Source of the DNA: Trichoderma breve
Lineage: Eukaryota > Ascomycota > Sordariomycetes > Hypocreales > Hypocreaceae
Reading direction: 5' to 3'
Length of the DNA stretch: 64,000 nucleotides
Assembly (NCBI RefSeq): GCF_028502605.1
Contig: NC_079233.1
Span: 1,054,001-1,118,000 of the forward strand
Part shown: one piece after another, positions 26,816-38,958 of the stretch
How positions within the stretch are numbered: the first letter of the stretch is position 1
Layout: each line of letters opens with the position of its first letter
The notes under the pieces: model-generated
The model's input: the letters and a program-made list of their open reading frames with translations, nothing else
Told to the model about the DNA's origin: nothing
The model's database searches: none
Translations under genes and position numbers: made by a program

Positions 26816-27327
26816 TGTAGAGGTTTAGCTTGGAGGAGATGAGAGAAGTCGACCAGCTCTTTGGGAGCTTTGACGTACACCGCAATCGGGTAGGGGCCAG
26901 GAGATGAAGCATGGGCGGGGCATCGACACGAGGGGCAGTTTGGTCTCCATATCCAATCGCTAGCGGGGTACACAGCCGGACTATGGCCCTTGGCAGTGGT
27001 CGTACGTATTCTGTTACCAATTCAGCTTGCATTGATCCCTAATCGTAAGCAGGCATCAAGGCAGTTACAGATGCTCTTATTATACGCAGAAGAGATACCC
27101 CAGCTGTCTTATGTCTTGTTGCTGGTGAATGCTGCTTGGTGGCGCATCTCGAGTCGGGGAACTAAATCTCTCGATGCGCAATCAAGTCCCTAAAGCATAG
27201 ATTTCGTACAGTGGCATGTTATGTGTTACATAAACATGAAGCTTTATTCTCTATTATTTACACTTATGCTAGGAAGAAGCTCTAGAAATTCAAAGATAAA
27301 GACACACGTTACTCGCTCCCCACATTC
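26816..27327. other. Intergenic: capping protein promoter and E1 beta 3' end
   Basis: About 510 bp, with AT-rich 3' flank of the E1 beta gene on the right and promoter of the capping-protein gene on the left. No gene seen. Confidence 0.55.
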
Positions 27328-28594
27328 TTAGTACTGAACCGTCTTTTTAATACTGTCGTAAATTCCTGGAGAACACATCGTTAGCAAACCGACTCAAGCT
27401 ACCCGAGAGGATATAGAGATGGAGATACTCACTTGCAACATCTGGGACGTGAAACTTTTCGAATATCAGAGCGTTGTGGATACTCCATCCAGCAACACGA
27501 GACACGGGAGCCTCGAGTCTGTTGAAGGTATCTGCGTTCTCTTGAATGGCGGCAGCCACCTCTGCACCAACACCCGCGTTCACCATGGATTCGTGGACGA
27601 CCAGGACTCTTCCTGTCTTCTGAACGCTTTCAAACACAGTCTTCTTGTCCCACGGATAGATTGTGCGCAGGTCAATCAGCTCGACGGAGATGCCCAAATC
27701 CTCCTCTGCCTGCTTGATGGCCGCCATGCAGTTGTACAATGGCTGACCATATGAAACAATTGTGACATTCTTGCCCTCCTTGATAACTTCGGCCTTGGAC
27801 AGCGGCAGCTCATACGGTGCCACGGGAACCTCCTCCACGGCGGCTCGGTACAGGATCTTGGGCTCCATGAAGATACAGGGGTCGTTGCTTCGGATAGCCG
27901 CCAGCAACAATCCCTTGGCCTGCAGAGGTGATCGAGGCATGATGACTCGCATTCCGGGGACGTGTGTGAACAAGGCCTCGGGAGACTGAGAGTGGTAGAG
28001 GGCACCGTGACCGACGGTTCCGCAGGGCATGCGGACAGTCATGCCTCCAGCACTTCGGCCATTGGCACCCTCGTAGTAGCGCTTCTTTGCCGCTTCGTTG
28101 ACAATCTGGTCAAAGGCGGGAAAGACGTAGTCGGCGAACTGGATCTCGGCAACAGGCCGCATTCCCTCGACAGCCATGCCAATGGCAAAGCCGAGAATGC
28201 CCTGCTCCGTCAGCGGCGTGTTAAACACCCGGTCGGCTCCGTGCGTCTCTGCGAGCTTCATGGTGCACCGAAAGACACCGCCAAAGGCAACGTCCTCGCC
28301 AAACACGGAAACCGTCTCATCCTCTGTCAGGGCGATGTTGAGGGCGTCGTTGATGGCCTGGAACAGGTTCATCTTCTTGGTCGCGCCATGGAGGACGTCG
28401 GAGGAGATCTCCGTGTTCTGCTTGGCTATCGCCGACGTGTGAGCCAGCAGAGGGGTTGTCGAGTAGTCAATGGGCAGGTTGAGCTTTGCGTTCGGGGGGT
28501 GTGTGGAATAGCATCGTGCCAGATTCAGAGCTGCTGATGGAGTTCGGGGATGCGCCAGCGCTCCCTTCAAGTGACGAACCGCCTGACGCTTCAT
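27328..28594 (-). CDS. Branched-chain 2-oxoacid dehydrogenase E1 beta subunit, mitochondrial
   Basis: With E1 alpha it decarboxylates the 2-oxoacids from Leu, Ile and Val using thiamine diphosphate in the mitochondrial matrix. Two exons (minus: 28594-27433 and 27365-27328) encode 399 residues. The Arg/Ala-rich N-terminus ([17 protein letters not shown]) is a mitochondrial targeting sequence. The body has the transketolase pyrimidine-binding domain ([49 protein letters not shown]) and the C-terminal transketolase domain ([28 protein letters not shown]). The FGGVFRCT signature separates it from pyruvate dehydrogenase E1 beta. The last 12 codons ([11 protein letters not shown] end) lie in a separate small exon after a 67-bp intron. 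It is divergent from the GH5 gene across 1.1 kb. Confidence 0.92.
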
Positions 28595-29697
28595 GGTGAT
28601 TCTGATGCTGTGGGTGAGGATGAGGATCAGAAAAGAGTCGAGAGATCCGGGGTCCAAGATATTGCGATTCCTGCGCCCAAAGTAATTCTCATCGGTCGTC
28701 GTCGGTTTAGACGGATGGCAATGGCGCTCGGCTTGCTGCGGCCTGTCGCGGGGCTGGAGCCGGCAGAATTGGCGTCTGTGGTTTAGACGGTGAAGCTAAG
28801 GTAATAAGCATGGGGTAAGTGGTCTGGAGAACCGAGGAGGTGCGAGCCTTAGGTAATCTGGAGTTTGTATTTGTTTGTAGACTAGTAGGGAGCTTATAAT
28901 ATGCAGATGCAGCTGTCAAGAGAAATGATTGCAGTCATCAACAATTTGTTAGTGCAGGGTAATATGTACTTTGTAAGTATGGAGAGCCTGTTCAAGCTGC
29001 TGATAGGTAAGTTGAAATGAGCTAACGAGTGTGCTACTGTTACTTGTTACACTAATACTACAGAGTCTCTGTTGAAGAGATGGAAACAATTATTCTATAA
29101 ACTCTAGAATACCCCTTTAATGTATGAAATGTTTAGTCGCGCTTAAGATGATGGTGCAAATCCCCAGCCGGTGGCTGGTGGTTGGTGTTGTTGCCAAGAA
29201 TCGTCTTCGTATAGCTTCCGCATAGAGTACACCGTCCTTATCGCTATACCAGAATCAATACGCGTGCTCTCAGCAATGTATTTGCACCAACAAAACCTTT
29301 TCCGACGTCCTTCTGGAATCTATAACTCGTATTTTTACACGCTCAATGCAAACCGGCGGCAATCCTTCCAATTATAACTCTGCATCTTTTGCTCCGCCGT
29401 GCCGCTTCCGGGCCTGGTGCCGTCCTCCCGGCCGAATCTCCGATTTGGGTCGTGTTGCCCAGCCAACGAGCCAAGCCTTGGCAATCTGACCTGCAAAACT
29501 CAGCCCAGTGACGTGTATAATCGGTTAAACGGCCATGGCATTGTTTTGAGTCCTTTGTAGAGCATGTGGAATTTTGTTTTTTCTTCTTTTAATGGTTTCT
29601 TCAGCTTCTTTGCAGCGTTAATTTAATAGAGATCGATGCGTTTTCGAGTTCATGCGTTCTGTATACTAGCGAGCTCCAGCTCGATCACGACGTTACG
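28595..29697. promoter_or_regulatory. Divergent promoter region between E1 beta and GH5 genes
   Basis: 1.1 kb between two divergently transcribed genes. It should hold both promoters. AT-rich near 28,800-29,150, with no supported open frame. No clear shared operator motif was recognised. Confidence 0.5.
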
Positions 29698-31999
29698 ATG
29701 AGCGACACGGACGTACCGCGTGCGCACCACCACCGCAACCGCAGCGCACGAGGCGAATCATCCAGAAGAGATAGGAACAGGGACAGAGAAAGGGACAGGG
29801 ACAGGCCGCCGCGGACGAAAGGATCGCGGACGCGGAGAGGCGCCAGCAGCGCAGATGAAGGCAGAGCCGACAGACGCAGCAGGTCGCAGTCGCTTTCCGC
29901 AAATGCGCTGGCGCAACTGAACCAGGACAATGTGAAGCAGCAGAGACAGGCTGATCGCGAGCGGAGGAAACGAGACCGCGACCGTGGGAGAGGAGGGGTA
30001 GACCCTGATGAGAGAGCCCGAGAGCGCGCGGAGAGACACCAAAGGCGAGAGCGAGAACGCGAGCGAGAACGGGAACGGGAGCGGCAGCGAGAGCGGGAGA
30101 GAACAAGAGCAAGAGAGAGGTCGCCCAGTCCCGATCCAGAGACTGAGCCAAGCATTGTGCCAAAGAAATACCGCAAGCCTAGCAAGCAGAAAAAGTCCAG
30201 AGTTGTCAGCGGGGCAGTGATGGAGGAGGGGAGGTCCAAGGGATGGCGGTTCGGGTTTGGGTTTGGGGGTCACTCGCGGGATGATAGCTATGACAGTCTA
30301 AGAAAAGAAGACATGTATAGTCAGCCGGAGAAGAAGAAGAAAAAGGGGATGTCCAAGAGAAAGAAATGTAGGTTGGCGATCAGCGACTGCTTAGAAGAAT
30401 CACTAACCTTTGTTGCTAGGGATTATTGGAGGAATAGTTGCCCTTGTTCTACTCATCATCATAATCGTCGCCGCGGTGCTCGGCTCAAAGCACAAATCAG
30501 GCGGTGGTAGTAGCGATGATTCGTCGTCTGGGTCTTCTGCAAGCAGCAGCGATGTTCCGCTCAAATACAAAAATACAGATCTCGACCCTTCGACGTGGGC
30601 GAGCACAGAAGATTTCAATACTACCTTTACCGACGAGATGGTTGGAGGTCTTCCTGTAATGGGTCTTTACTCGAAATGGGACGATTCTACTCAGGCGAAC
30701 AGCAAGGTGCCCGCGCTGGATAAGCCTTGGGGGGACTATTCGAAAACACCAGCTAAAGGAGTCAACTTGGGAGGGTGGCTATCGATTGAGCCTTTCATCA
30801 CACCATCTCTCTTCAACTATCCTTCTGGTTCCGGAATCGTGGACGAATGGACCCTATGCGCGCATCTCGGGTCCAAGGCCGCATCGACGATTGAGAATCA
30901 TTACAACACCTTTGTTACTGAGGATGATTTCAAAGCTATTGCCGACGCCGGTCTGGATCATGTCCGCATTCCGTTCTCGTACTGGGCTGTCCAAGTTTAC
31001 GACGGTGACCAGTACATCTATCGAACTTCGTGGCGATACCTCCTGCGCGGCATCGAGTGGGCTAGGAAATACGGTCTACGGGTCAACCTCGACTTACACG
31101 GCCTACCAGGGAGCCAGAATGGATGGAACCACAGCGGCAGACAGGGCACAATCGGCTGGCTCAACGGCACCAACGGGGCTCTAAACGCACAGCGATCCCT
31201 CGACATTCACAACAGCCTCTCCCAATTCTTCTCCCAGGACAGATACCAGAACATCATCACGCACTACGGCCTGGCCAACGAGCCTAAAATGACCTTCCTC
31301 AAGGCCAGTGACGTTGTCAACTGGACGGAAACGGCATTCACCATGGTTCGCAAAAACGGCTTCAAGGGGCTGGTCATCTTTGGTGATGGCTTCATGGGCC
31401 TGGACAACTGGCAGGGTCTCATGCAGGGCTACGACGGGCTGGTTCTCGATGTCCACCAGTACGTGATTTTCAACCAGAACCAGATCGACTACACGCACCA
31501 AAAGAAGATACAGTACGCGTGCCAGGGATGGACACAGCAGGCGCTGCAGAGCCAGGACAAGAGCACGGGCTACGGGCCCACGCAATTCGCCGAATGGTCT
31601 CAAGCAGACACAGACTGCGCCCAGTACGTGACAAACGTCGGCCAGGGCAACCGGTGGGAGGGCACGCTCAACACGGGCAACGCGAGCACGGCGATCCTGT
31701 CGCCAGACTGCCCGACCAAGAACAGCCAGTGCTCGTGCGACAACGCCAACGCGGACCCGAGCAAATGGAGCGCCGAGTACAAAAAGTTCTTGTCCATGTT
31801 TGCTCAGGCGCAAATGTACAGCTTCGAAAAGGGGCTCGGCTGGTGGTACTGGACGTGGAAGACGGAGAGCTCGCCGCAATGGAGTTATCAGGCCGGGATG
31901 GCGGCGGGCGTGTTGCCGCAGAAGGCGTGGGAGCGGGATTTCAACTGCGATACAGACGTGCCGGACTTTGCGGCGAGCGGATTGCCAGAGTATTATTGA
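29698..31999 (+). CDS. Membrane-anchored GH5 exo-1,3-beta-glucanase (exgD type)
   Basis: Predicted glucan 1,3-beta-glucosidase of the cell wall, anchored as a type II membrane protein. Two exons (29698-30367, 30420-31999) encode 749 residues. Exon 1 encodes a cytosolic, extremely charged tail of about 223 residues dominated by alternating Arg with Glu/Asp, ending in a Lys-rich stop. The intron sits exactly before the single transmembrane helix (225-245, rich in Ile/Val/Leu). A Ser/Gly-rich stalk leads to the catalytic (beta/alpha)8 barrel. Motifs: GVNLGGWLSIEPFITPSLF, DHVRIPFSYWA, LDLHGLPGSQNGWNHSG, the acid/base Glu511 in GLANEPKM and the nucleophile Glu615 in QFAEWSQAD. The layout matches Aspergillus ExgD-like enzymes. 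N-glycosylation sites (NTT, NWT) are present on the outer side. Confidence 0.92.
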
Positions 32000-32563
32000 T
32001 TTTTTTTTTTACTGTTATTTTGTCTTGTTCGGGGGAGGCTGATTGTTACATATCCGGCGGGGAGGAAGGGGAAGATTGGGGAGGATGCGAGTATGCATAA
32101 TTTGGAGAATACCCTGTTGTTTTGCGTTTTATAGAATGCCTGTTGGTGTACATACGAAGAGCTCATGTTGTCTGCGAGCAGGTCGGGGAGTTTTATGATT
32201 GGCGTTGGGTATGTTGTTTTAGACTTGTATATCGATATTGGAGGTGACGATGCCTGACGATGGAGATGTAGCAGATGAAGGTGTTAGTGATGCCTTGGCA
32301 TTACGCTGTAAATGGCGCGAAGGAGAATATACGAGACCGAGAGGATTGATAATCTCAGCGACTTTCTCGGCCCCCAGATATGATGCGCTCGCGAGTCAGC
32401 AACAGGTCGTGATATTTCCGCTTGGCGCGTGAGCAGCTGCAGGGCGACCGTGCAGCTTAACATTGGCATCGAATCTACGGATTAAAGATGACTCTTTTAA
32501 ACGCGAGAGCGAGAGCGAGACCCAGCCGCAGCACCCGCGATACCCGAAGCTTCGCGCTTTTCT

Positions 32564-32584
32564 CCTAAGGCCTAAGGCCTAGGG
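32564..32584. repeat. Three tandem 7-bp units CCTAAGG
   Basis: Two perfect copies of CCTAAGG plus a third with changes at two positions (CCTAGGG). It is only loosely like the fungal telomere unit CCCTAA and is not a telomeric array. Confidence 0.7.
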
Positions 32585-33598
32585 CGATTCGTAACGCCGA
32601 AGAGCCTTTACGCAATATGCGTGTGTGGCTGAACTGTTTGAAGGTCTGAGCTTTTGGTTAGGTACAGGTAGGCCTAATTGAGTTTACAGTACGTCCTTGT
32701 TCTTTCGAGGTCTTTATTAATTCGTAATGCTAGGTATGTAAGCAGCTCACACCGTTCGTTCTCGTATCATCCGGATTAGTTGTAGTATCAACCCCCCGGT
32801 GCCTTGGTCTCCACGTGGGAAACAATGGGACAAAGACCCTGTCCTTACTCGTACACTGGAAGAATTAAAATTTGGGCTTTCTGAATACATCTGAATACGT
32901 GAGGAAGGGCGTCCAATCGCCGAGATGGGAGCTTGCGTTTCTTGCTTGTTGGTCATGGGAATTAGAAGGGTTTACCAGCTCTAGGAACAAAGACCCAGGT
33001 AGGATCAGAGCTTGCAGTACATGTACATAATAACACTGGTAGTTGGACAAATAAGAAACATAAGCCAAGAAAACCAGGGAAAAAAATCAATTTCCTCCTG
33101 GGGTAAGTATTGCCGCCGAGAGCTGCCGGGGAGAGGAGAAAAGGACCGGACGTATGCATAGCCTGATTTGGAGTGTGCCCGGCAGTTAGCGGACCGCACC
33201 TCTCGTTTCGCTCTTTTTGGTGTTTGACCTTGTTGGATTCTCGCTCTTCGCCTTTATGTAAAACCGTCCGGGCGGGATCCACTGACTGACGATGGCGATT
33301 GACGACGGCTGATTAAGAGCTTTTTCGTCGAAGGCTGGGGCTGGTGATTGGTAACATTGAGTCCTATTCTGTTGTCGTAGGGTTGCTTTGCCCATTCCTT
33401 TTTCTCTCTTTCTTTACTCCGAGTGGGTTTTCGGATAAGAGATTTATTCCAACGATCGACGACTACTTGGCCGGGGATACTCGTACAGATTCGGGCGTAT
33501 TCTGGAGGGGGGTTCCATTGATAATGCTTCACCGTCACGTCACCTCCTGATTGATAATGCCTGCGTAGCACATCTTGGCCACCATTGCCAGAATCTGC

Positions 33599-33605
33599 TA
33601 TATAC
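33599..33605 (+). promoter_or_regulatory. TATA-like element of the MFS gene
   Basis: TATATAC about 160 bp before the ATG, followed by a leader rich in TCATC/ACTC repeats. Motif-based inference. Confidence 0.35.
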
Positions 33606-33763
33606 AAGGGCGTTGATCCACTGGGTCATCATCTTGGCTCAACTCTCATCAAACACACTAGCATTATCTCATCAGAATCCTCTTTTACACAGCTTCACCA
33701 CAGTCTCACACTCCGAGACTGTTGAGAGAGATACACATAGAGAGACACAGAGTTGCTAACCTA

Positions 33764-36158
33764 ATGACGGCACCGACACCGGACGGGGACACGGCATCGA
33801 CGCTGTCGCCCGACATGGCGGACCGCGAAAAGGGCGAAAAGCCCTACGAGAACCCCAGCCTGGGGGAGGACGCAGATGACTTGCGGCTGGAGATGACGCC
33901 GTCGACAGGGAGCTCGGTGAGGGAGGACCTGGACCGCACGCGGTCGCAAAACGGCTACGGCGTATCAGACGAGCAGCGCGGCGATAAGGCGTTAGAAGCT
34001 GGCCAGCCGCAGACGGATCCGTACGAGGTTGGCTGGGATGATGGGGATAACGATCCGTTGTGTCCTCGGAGCTTTAACAAGGCGCGCAAGTGGCTGATTG
34101 TGCTTATTTGCGCGTGTGGGAGTCTTACAGTGTAAGTCTCGATGTTTTATTTGATTTTGATGTGGTTGATATCATTGTTTGGATTGTGTGAGACAAGAGC
34201 AGCAAAAAAGAGAGACATGGTCAAAGAGATGGACACACGCCTTGGTGAAACCTTATGGCGCTTGTTTCCGTTGCATTTGTCTCACTTACGGCACATTTAT
34301 GTTTAGGTTACTAGCAACAAGAGTTCAATCGCTGACATGGAGTTAATCTCTTGTGCAATACAGGACATGCGCCAGCTCGATATACACTTCAACCTACGCG
34401 CAAATGGAAGCCGAATTCCACAATGTGCGCGAGATTTCCGACCTCGGCCTGTCAACGTTCGTCCTGGGCATCGCCATTGGGCCTATGCTTCTAAGTCCTC
34501 TGAGCGAGTTCTACGGCCGCCGGCCCATCTACCTGGTATCATGGACCATGTATCTCATCTGGCTGATTCCCTCGGCCGTGGCCAAGAACATTGCCACCAT
34601 GGTTGTCGTCCGCTTCTTCGACGGCCTGGCGGGCAGCGCCTTTCTGACCGTGTCTGGCGGCACCGTGGGCGATTTGTTTGCGAGACACGAGTTGCAGCTG
34701 CCCATGGCGGTGTTTAGCATTGCCCCCTTTGTAGGACCCAGCCTTGGACCTCTACTGGGAGGCTTCATCAACTACTTTACGCATTGGAGGTGGACCTACT
34801 ATGTCCTGCTCATCTGGGCTGGCGTCATGTGGGTTGCCATCGTTGTCCTTGTGCCGGAGACGTACCGTAAGCTATAATCCTCTCTCCCTTATTAACAAGT
34901 ACAGAAGAAACCATTGAATGACTGACATGAGAGTTTTGACGTGTCGCTTATAGATCCGATATTGCTCAGAAATAAGGCTCGCAAGTTGCGAAAGGACACC
35001 GGCGACGACCGGTGGTTGGCCCCCTCGGAAAAGACGCAAAAGACTGTAGTCCAGGCCGTGGGCACCTCCTTGCAGCGGCCCTTTCAGCTGCTCATCTTCG
35101 AGCCCATGTGCCTCAGCCTGTGCATCTTCACCGCCATTCTGCTGGGCATCCTCTACCTCTTCTTCGGCGCGTTCCCGCTCGTCTTCGCGACGAACCACGG
35201 CTTCAACCTGTGGCAGATTGGCCTGACTTTCGTGGGCATCGGCGTGGGCATGGTGCTCGGCATGCTGACGGACCCGGTGTGGTTCCGCATCCGCGCCAGG
35301 CTCATGGCCAAGCTGGAGCAGGAGACTGGCGTTGCCGGCGGCAGCGAGCCCGAGTTTCGGCTGCCGTCGGCCATCGTGGGGTCCGTCCTGGTGCCCATTG
35401 GCATCTTCATGTTTGGGTGGACGACGTACTCGTCGGTGCCCTGGATCGTGCCCATCATTGGATCGGCCATCTTTGGATTGGGGTGAGTCTATCTTTGAGC
35501 CACGGTGACGCAGCGTTGCAAATAGTGGGATCCTTGTTTCTTTGATACCACCCTCCTTCTTCCTCTCCCCCCTCCCTCCAGCCCTCCCTTACTCTTCTGC
35601 CCCTCCTCAGCCGGTTTCACGTTTTGCTCTCAGTGGGAGGAGCAGAGCATGACCTGTTTCGGTTTGGAAAGTAAACATCCTCATTGGATCTTTGATTCGG
35701 TGGCTGACTCTGGATTTTCCTTTTGCAGCAACCTCCTTGTATTCACCAGCGTCTTTACGTTTTTGGTAAGTTTTCAAAATTCCGTAGGATGCCTGACTCA
35801 TGTTGGGTTAATTTCAGCAACACGTACTGACTGACGGATGTGTATTCAGGTCGACGCCTATCCCATGTATGCCGCCAGTGCCCTCGCCGCCAACGCATTT
35901 GTGCGCTGTTCATTCGCAGGTATGCCAAGTCAATGATCTGTCATGCTTTGTATGAAGCCGTGGCGTGATGTGATGCTAACTTTTGATGGTCCTGCAGCTG
36001 TGTTCCCCCTGTTTGGTACACAAATGTATAACAAGCTCGGATTCCAGTGGGCGTCGTCGCTATTGGCGTTCCTAACCGTGGCCATGATGCCGTTCCCCTA
36101 CCTTTTCTTTAAATACGGCAAGAAGATTAGGAGCAAGAGCAGATTTGCCAAGAATTAG
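33764..36158 (+). CDS. MFS drug:H+ antiporter, DHA1 family (polyamine/multidrug transporter-like)
   Basis: Plasma-membrane exporter of the 12-helix DHA1 class, related to yeast Tpo/Flu1-type polyamine and drug exporters. Six exons (33764-34131, 34364-34866, 34954-35482, 35729-35765, 35850-35919, 35998-36158) join in frame to 555 residues. Exon 4 is a 37-nt micro-exon. An acidic cytosolic N-terminus of about 110 residues with the conserved [15 protein letters not shown] segment precedes helix 1. Motif A is present between helices 2 and 3 ([19 protein letters not shown]), and the motif C region reads [14 protein letters not shown]. The central loop ends near [19 protein letters not shown]. The C-terminus has [36 protein letters not shown] and a basic tail. 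Substrate cannot be read from sequence. Confidence 0.9.
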
Positions 36159-36938
36159 GAGGCGGCTGCTTGCTCTACCTCTGGCTTTTAGAAGTGGCTT
36201 GAAGAGGGGGAGGACAAAAGACAAGGGGGGAGGTGTACGATGCACTGTAATCGTACCTGTGTGGGAGTGCAATACTAATTAATATCAGGGCATTTTGGGA
36301 TAATACGTTTTGTTTTAGGGCGTAAAGGAAAAGTCAAGAAAGAGAGAAGGAGAAAAGAGAAAAGAGACAAGATGTGATGGATTTCTTTCGGACTATGGAC
36401 TATCGGATAAGACACCACGTCTCGGCTAGACCCCGAGGCTGTAGCATGGGATGAGCGACATGACGGATATGACTTATAGACTATGATACTAATAAGAGAG
36501 AAGAAATTGGATTATATCACACCGATAAGGGGATGAATGACCAATCGAGTAAGAAGAGTTGCCTCTTGTGGACAGGGATTGAATGTGAGTCACGGGCGTC
36601 TGCATGAGAGCGTCTCTGGGCGTAAAAGCAAGAAAGAGCACGCGTCAACTAGGACGCAAGGGGGATTACTATGGAGAGCAAGGACGAGACTTGCCAAGGC
36701 CAGAGAGAGAAGCCATTTCGTGAAGCTGTGTGGTGGCCTTGGGTTGTGTGGCTTGCGGAGAATGGGTAGCCAAGCCACGGATGGCTTGTTGGGATACATG
36801 AAGGCGGCGTTTAAAGTTGAGAGGAGGGGGCAACTTGGGATTTTACCGTTCATGGAAGAGACAACTCGTGATGAGCTAGGAGACATGAAGGATTCAAGCT
36901 GGGCAAGGAACTAAATACATCCATACTATACTTGATAT

Positions 36939-36948
36939 TACCTAGGTA
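36939..36948. repeat. Palindrome TACCTAGGTA
   Basis: A perfect 10-bp dyad identical to the pair at 51,029-51,057. Its function is unknown. Confidence 0.8.
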
Positions 36949-38925
36949 GTGAGTGACGCTCGCCGAGGTTTGGTAGATTTACAGTCCCAGTTTCTGCCGT
37001 CCCTGATTTGACAGTTGAGTCCATGGCACGGCAGGATGCGGAGCTGAGCTCCAAGAACCAATAGAGAAGTTGCTGTGATGCGCAAGGGCAGAAACAGGGC
37101 TTTTTCTTTTTTTTTTTTCTCCATTCGAGTCTTTGCCTTTTGGGGGTGGGTTGCAGCAACTCTACAGCCTGGCCTAGATGCGGGTGATACGGGCCTGCGG
37201 ATTACGCAGTACAAAACGTCCAGTCCATGCAATTGACTTCATGGAGCGGTGGCATGCCGTGGCATGTGAGACTGCATGTAAGGGGAACATGGATTATCCA
37301 TGTGAGAGACTGGAGAGTTTATGCTGTGTTTGAGACAATGTGGACAGCGTATACTCGTAGATGAGATGGACTTGGGGGCAAAGTCCCATGTCATTTTGGG
37401 GGCAGACAATGAGCAGCCGTCGAGTAACAAGGTCATGCATGTTTTACAACAATGAGTAGGCAGGGCGGTTGGTCATTGTTTTCCAAAAATGCTCAACCGC
37501 CTGCACGACTCCTCAATAGGGGGCAAGCTACCTTCGTATACAATTTACAGCTGCATTTGCATTGACACACACAATGTTCAGGGGGTTGGTTTGGTTCATC
37601 GAGCGTGCTTGGATGGGCATACAGTACTTGTTGAGGAACTCGGAGCGGCGTCCCTCGGGAACTCGGTTATCGCTGATCGAGCATGGGGAGGGGGTTCCGA
37701 GATTTTTCGTGTTAGCCGTAGAAGCTCAAGAAGCCAATTTTTTTCTTTTCCTTGTTTTTCTTTTTACATCTTTTTTGTGGGTACGTGTATTATTCCAGAC
37801 TATTTCTATAGCCGTGTTGTGTCTTGTATTGACTTTGTTCCCTTGTAAGTGCCAACATCTTTTCCCTCCATCTTTGTTAGGAGCCGTTGTATTCATCACA
37901 CAAGACCTGCATCTTTGTTGGGCAGAGTTTTTTCCCATTCATGAAAAAACAACCTGAACTGAAAATTTCTCCCGTCCCCCGGCTTGACACATGCAGCGAA
38001 CCTGCATTCGCAAGCCCAAAAAGCAAATAATGGCACCCCCTGGGCTTTGGAGCTTCTGGATTGGTGCCGCTCAAGTTAGCCGCACCCACCGGCGAACCCC
38101 AGAATGGCGGCCGCGGTTGGGACTAGAGGGACTAGGGGAATACCTTGGCCGTCTGTGAGATTTGTGAGGCTGGGCAGAGTAGACGGCATGTACAGACGAA
38201 GTTTTTCAACTGGGATGCTGCTTGTTTGAGGGATCGTCGTGCTGGAGATGTTGGCACTTGCAAGACCCTCACCGGTGAGGAGCTGTGGGTAAAAGATGCA
38301 GTGAGTGGATGGAGGTGAAGAACCAGCTTTGAGCTTTGAAGGATCGCAACCCGGTCCAGCCTCCATGGAAGCCGGGCCCCTCTTGGCAAATCACTGCCGC
38401 AATCTAGTGAATTGACCTGCAGGCTGATGCTGTACGAGCGCCTGTAATCAAAAGGACGGACACACGCGACACTCCCAACGCCTCAAACTTGCATTCAAGT
38501 TGCTGTGCTGCTATTGATTGAACCTGAATGGGTTAATGTTGTTGGGGGACTCGCCTCAATTGTAATTGGCCCAAAGCAAACATGCAGCCTAGCACACTGG
38601 ACGAATTACTCCATTAGTCAAGATTGTCCAGTTGATTCGGCATAAGCCGTCCAGTCCATTTGATCCATTGATCCATTAGGTGTGCTCGTACCTGGTTCGT
38701 CCTCGCTCGCCCCGTGCATGCGGCTGCGCCCAAGTACCAGCTACCAACTCGCGGCCAACTGTGCATGTACCATTGGGCCGTGGCCACTCAGCGTCCAGCT
38801 GATTCCCAAACAGCCCCAAGCGCCGCCGCCACCGGCCCAGTTCGGGTCAAGGCCTGGAGCAAAAACCCCGCAGTCCTGCACAGCGTTACGGGGGATCCCC
38901 AGCGGTCCAGCCCACTAGCAGTGCT

Positions 38926-38958
38926 AGCACCAGCCCAGCACCAGCCCAGCACCAGCCC
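38926..38958. repeat. Three perfect tandem copies of the 11-mer AGCACCAGCCC
   Basis: 33 bp of perfect minisatellite repeat inside the GC-rich upstream region of the acuK-like gene. The unit is not a multiple of three, so it is unlikely to be coding. Confidence 0.85.

Larger units (their letters stand above)
32000..33763. other. 1.8-kb intergenic region
   Basis: 3' flank of the GH5 gene, a GC-rich island near 32,500-32,590 with (GCGAGA)-like and CCTAAGG repeats, then mixed DNA leading to the MFS promoter. No protein gene is supported. Confidence 0.55.

Noticed and set aside
31181..31879. 232-codon minus-strand frame
   Set aside because: Antisense of the GH5 catalytic domain; no independent signal.
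32564..32584. CCTAAGG repeats as an interstitial telomere
   Set aside because: Only three 7-bp units, none matching CCCTAA in tandem register.
36537..36914. 125-codon plus-strand frame
   Set aside because: No domain, and a 98-codon minus-strand frame covers the same DNA equally well; considered chance.
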